Shown: positions 61,364-64,000 of the stretch, in pieces
Layout: each line of letters starts with the position of its first letter
Position numbering within the stretch: position 1 is the first letter of the stretch
From: Puia dinghuensis
Lineage (GTDB): Bacteria > Bacteroidota > Bacteroidia > Chitinophagales > Chitinophagaceae
Assembly (NCBI RefSeq): GCF_014642875.1
Contig: NZ_BMJC01000002.1
Location: 434,001-498,000 of the forward strand
Length of the DNA stretch: 64,000 nucleotides
Reading direction: 5' to 3'
Program-made: the position numbers and the translations under genes
The notes under the pieces: model-generated
The model's database searches: none
The model's input: the letters and a program-made list of their open reading frames with translations, nothing else
Told to the model about the DNA's origin: nothing

Positions 61364-62575
61364 ATGATTAAAGTAGGTATCTTAGGCGGAGGCCAATTGG
61401 GAAGGATGTTGTTGCAGGCAGCGGCCAACTACCCTGTCGAGACCTACGTCATGGAGAATGATGAGGATTGCCCGGCAGCCCATCTTTGCCATCATTTTAT
61501 AAAAGGCGATATCCGCAGTTTCGACGATGTTTACCAATTTGGGAAAGGGTTAGATGCGCTGACGATCGAGATCGAATCGGTGAACGAAGATGCGCTTGAA
61601 AAGCTGGAAGTAGAGGGGGTGAAGATCTATCCAAGGCCCTCGGCTTTGCGAACGATAAAGAACAAGATCACCCAAAAGCAATTTTATACGGAGCATAGTA
61701 TTCCGACGGCGGAATATATCATCACCCAAAACCTTGATGGAGTCAGGAGCAGGCTGGACTTTCTTCCGGCTGTGCACAAAGTCGGGAAGGGTGGTTATGA
61801 TGGCAAGGGGGTACAGGTGATCCAAACAAAAGAGGATGTGGAGAAGGGTTTCGATCAGCCGGGGGTATTGGAGAAGATGATCGCTGTCGACAAGGAGATC
61901 GCACAGATCATCGCCATCAGCGATAAGGGTGAAACGGCGATCTATCCGCCGGTGGACATGGTCTTCGACCAGCGGTTGAATTTGTTGGATTACCAGATAA
62001 GCCCGGCAGACTTGCAGCAAGGCATATTATGGAAGGTGGAAGCCATCTCGCTGAGGGCCGTGAAGGAGCTGAAGAGTCCGGGGATCTTCGCCGTTGAGCT
62101 GCTGGTGACCAAACAAGGAGAGGTCTATATCAATGAGACCGCACCGCGGGTGCATAATAGCGGGCATCATACGATAGAAGCAAATTACAGTTCACAGTTC
62201 GATATGCTCTGGCGGGTGATATTGGGTTATCCGCTCGGCAATACGGAGGCTATCCTGCCTGGCGCCATCGTCAACCTGATAGGTGCGGATGGATGCGAAG
62301 GTGAGGTGCATTATGAGGGGCTCGATGAGGTGTTGCAGATGGATAATGTGTTTGTGCATATCTATGGGAAGAAAGAGACAAAGGCCGGCAGGAAAATGGG
62401 ACATGTTACGATCATCAGCAAGGAGAAGCAAGACCTCGTTTATAAAGCGCACAAGATAAAGCATACGTTGAAGGTGATCAGTAAGGACGCTGCGGCACAG
62501 TTAGCGGTGGAGAAAAGGGCGGAAGATGCGCGGGATGCCCGGGATGCCGCGGCAATGACGAGCGGGGGCCATTAA
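61364..62575 (+). CDS. purK: 5-(carboxyamino)imidazole ribonucleotide synthase
   Basis: A 403-residue ATP-grasp enzyme. It starts with GILGGGQLGRMLLQAA (N-terminal Rossmann motif), followed by KVGKGGYDGKGVQVI (ATP-grasp loop) and VYINETAPRVHNSGHHTIEAN (Mg2+ and nucleotide site). It converts AIR, ATP and bicarbonate to N5-CAIR in purine synthesis. It is followed 11 bp later by purE, which uses its product. The C-terminal tail (RAEDARDARDAAAM) is charged and poorly conserved. Confidence 0.97.
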   Translation: MIKVGILGGGQLGRMLLQAAANYPVETYVMENDEDCPAAHLCHHFIKGDIRSFDDVYQFGKGLDALTIEIESVNEDALEKLEVEGVKIYPRPSALRTIKNKITQKQFYTEHSIPTAEYIITQNLDGVRSRLDFLPAVHKVGKGGYDGKGVQVIQTKEDVEKGFDQPGVLEKMIAVDKEIAQIIAISDKGETAIYPPVDMVFDQRLNLLDYQISPADLQQGILWKVEAISLRAVKELKSPGIFAVELLVTKQGEVYINETAPRVHNSGHHTIEANYSSQFDMLWRVILGYPLGNTEAILPGAIVNLIGADGCEGEVHYEGLDEVLQMDNVFVHIYGKKETKAGRKMGHVTIISKEKQDLVYKAHKIKHTLKVISKDAAAQLAVEKRAEDARDARDAAAMTSGGH

Positions 62576-62586
62576 CAAAAACGAAT

Positions 62587-63105
62587 ATGAGTAAACCTTT
62601 GGTAGGAATTATAATGGGCAGCGACAGCGATCTGACGGTGATGAAGGGCGCTGCCGATATTATGGAAGAGCTTAGCATTCCTTTTGAGCTGACAGTGGTG
62701 TCGGCGCACCGGACACCATTGCGGATGGTGCAATATGCCACCCGGGCAGCAGAGCGCGGATTAAAGGTGATCATTGCGGGAGCCGGTGGCGCGGCCCATC
62801 TGCCGGGAATGATCGCCTCGCTGACAACGCTGCCGGTGATCGGGGTACCGGTGAAGTCCTCCAACTCCATCGACGGATGGGATTCGATATTGTCGATGCT
62901 GCAGATGCCCAGCGGTGTGCCGGTGGCTACGGTTGCGCTGAATGGAGCGAAGAATGCGGGTATTCTCGCCGGTTCGATCATTGGCGCTTTTGATCCCGAG
63001 GTGAGTTTCCGGGTTTCCGCGTATAAGAAACAGATGGAGCAAGAGGTGCTGGGTAAGGCAGAGAAGCTGAAGGATGCAGGTTGGGGCAATACATTTGACG
63101 AATAA
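62587..63105 (+). CDS. purE: N5-carboxyaminoimidazole ribonucleotide mutase
   Basis: A 172-residue protein of the class I PurE family. IIMGSDSDLTVMKGA (the substrate loop with GSDSD), VVSAHRTP (catalytic His) and IAGAGGAAHLPGMIASLTTLPVIGVP are typical, followed by QMPSGVPVATVALNGAKNAG. It moves the carboxyl of N5-CAIR to form CAIR, the substrate of PurC. It forms an operon with purK (11-bp gap). Confidence 0.97.
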   Translation: MSKPLVGIIMGSDSDLTVMKGAADIMEELSIPFELTVVSAHRTPLRMVQYATRAAERGLKVIIAGAGGAAHLPGMIASLTTLPVIGVPVKSSNSIDGWDSILSMLQMPSGVPVATVALNGAKNAGILAGSIIGAFDPEVSFRVSAYKKQMEQEVLGKAEKLKDAGWGNTFDE

Positions 63106-63164
63106 CCGCCAACCGCGGGCGCTCAGGCCCCGGCCATCCGCCAAGCCGGCTCCGACCGTATATT

Positions 63165-64000
63165 TTATTCCCTTTTTACACGACTGTCCATGAACAAATA
63201 GCGATCCTGATGCACTGCGGGCTGGGCTTTGCTGTCGACGTTGATGTGCATGACGGGGTCGCCTGAAGTATTGGCTGCTGGCCATTCGGGGAGGCCGGGG
63301 CCATTGGGGTTGCCCGTTTTTATGAAGCTGGCGAAATAGGCTTGCATGGTAGCCGAGACCTTATAGTCGTCCGGAGTCCACGCATAGACTTTGTTTGTGG
63401 GGAGGTTGCCCATGGCATATTCGATCTCGGCGGAGTGGGAGGCGCCTGTTGCCCCGGGGCGCGGCCGCTCGTAGAAATACCGATAGACGGATTTGCCGCC
63501 CCCCGTCTTTATCTGTAGATCGGCCCATTTCCAGGTGCTGAAGGCGATGAAGCGATCGGAGGCGAGGGCTGTCGCGACGGCCTGTACCTCGTCGTCGGAT
63601 GCGGGATGATAGACCTGCAGGACGGAATCGGCGCCTGTGCCATACAATTTCTTTATCGCTTTATCGTAGTTATCGAGGGTGGGTGCATCGTTGCCGATTA
63701 TTGCCCGATAATTTGACTCTTCGGAATTCCAGCCGACCAGTAAGGGCACATGCGCCTGCATGCCTGCTGCATAAATAGCATAGGGGCCTTGTGGGAAGAA
63801 GTAACCATCGATATCAGGCGGGAAGCGGAAGGGGTTTCCTTTTTTTACTGCATCGAGCACTTGTTCTGCGGTCATCGCCCGCAGGTCGGCCAGGGAATTT
63901 GCGCCGCAGGCTTTTGCGAACGCCTCACCGTTTTGTTCGGCACGATCGAGGGGGATCGCCGACAACGCTCCGAGAATGGAGCCGCTCTCCCCTATCGCCC
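63165..64000 (-). CDS. Carboxylesterase (type B, alpha/beta hydrolase), 5' end missing
   Basis: The frame runs out of the window at its upstream end, and the last codons before the edge read AIGESGS, the nucleophile elbow of carboxylesterases (GESxG), so the catalytic Ser is just inside. About 278 residues are visible. LLVGWNSEESNY holds the acidic triad residue and GASHSAEIEYAMGN the His. The C-terminus ends HQDRYLFMDSRVKRE. It hydrolyses esters; the substrate and the signal peptide lie beyond the window. Confidence 0.9.
   Translation of the reverse strand, partial: AIGESGSILGALSAIPLDRAEQNGEAFAKACGANSLADLRAMTAEQVLDAVKKGNPFRFPPDIDGYFFPQGPYAIYAAGMQAHVPLLVGWNSEESNYRAIIGNDAPTLDNYDKAIKKLYGTGADSVLQVYHPASDDEVQAVATALASDRFIAFSTWKWADLQIKTGGGKSVYRYFYERPRPGATGASHSAEIEYAMGNLPTNKVYAWTPDDYKVSATMQAYFASFIKTGNPNGPGLPEWPAANTSGDPVMHINVDSKAQPAVHQDRYLFMDSRVKRE

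Overview
The window is chromosomal DNA of a Bacteroidota bacterium, most likely a GC-rich member of the Chitinophagaceae (the family is inferred). The evidence is a SusD-type outer-membrane lipoprotein, a TonB-dependent receptor with a carboxypeptidase-like N-terminal domain, DUF5686, DUF4294 and GSCFA proteins, and LytS/LytTR signalling. Many genes are also preceded by the Bacteroidota -7 promoter box TAnnTTTG rather than sigma70 boxes. I see no tRNA, rRNA, CRISPR array, insertion sequence, phage gene or toxin-antitoxin pair. Genes are dense on both strands, and most of the content is metabolic or cell-envelope housekeeping.

Layout. 1-2160: the end of a SusC/SusD-type locus (partial SusD, a DUF4397 lipoprotein, a terminator). 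2.2-8.7 kb: a fused SpmA/SpmB-like membrane protein, ychF, a TonB-dependent receptor and purC. 8.7-20.3 kb: two hybrid-free histidine kinases, a secreted PHP/CehA metallohydrolase, trhO, a DUF5686 outer-membrane protein, and a penicillin-acylase-like Ntn hydrolase with a small membrane protein. 20.3-30 kb: a candidate small RNA, bioF, miaE, a SMUG2-type DNA glycosylase, a YncE/phosphoesterase fusion, a minus-strand run (Nudix, rlmB, HMG-CoA lyase, GSCFA) with ATGA-type junctions, and metK. 30-34 kb: a reduced glycogen-synthase-like protein divergent from panC-panD, a flippase-like membrane protein and a heptose-phosphate adenylyltransferase. 34-40 kb: DUF4294, cytochrome c assembly (ccmE-ccmF), and a TetR-fabF pair with a perfect 20-bp operator. 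40-47.3 kb: a LytS/LytTR pair, a ureohydrolase, two related membrane proteins with a shared C-terminal domain, an uncharacterised radical SAM protein and an SDR. 47.3-54.8 kb: a TonB-like protein with folC, a MacB/FtsX permease, and a CAP, ABC ATPase, YfiT-like, Nudix run. 54.9-64 kb: DUF302, GNAT, fbp, aspartate kinase, an L,D-transpeptidase/TonB_C fusion, hppD, purK-purE and a partial carboxylesterase.

Functional links. purC, purK and purE supply purine synthesis. panC and panD lead to pantothenate and CoA. MiaE, TrhO and RlmB modify tRNA and rRNA. CcmE and CcmF assemble c-type cytochromes. HppD and HMG-CoA lyase point to aerobic tyrosine and leucine catabolism.

The observations I rate highest are: the cluster of two related membrane proteins next to an unassigned radical SAM enzyme (43770-46524); the TetR operator that fills the promoter spacer of a second-type fabF; the apparent ATG-to-ATA start change that removes the signal peptide of a TPR histidine kinase; the candidate small RNA at 20384-20469; the YafK-type L,D-transpeptidase fused to a TonB_C domain; and the CxxxY variant of CcmE. 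I did not find a clear, complete, novel multi-gene system. The radical SAM cluster is the best candidate.
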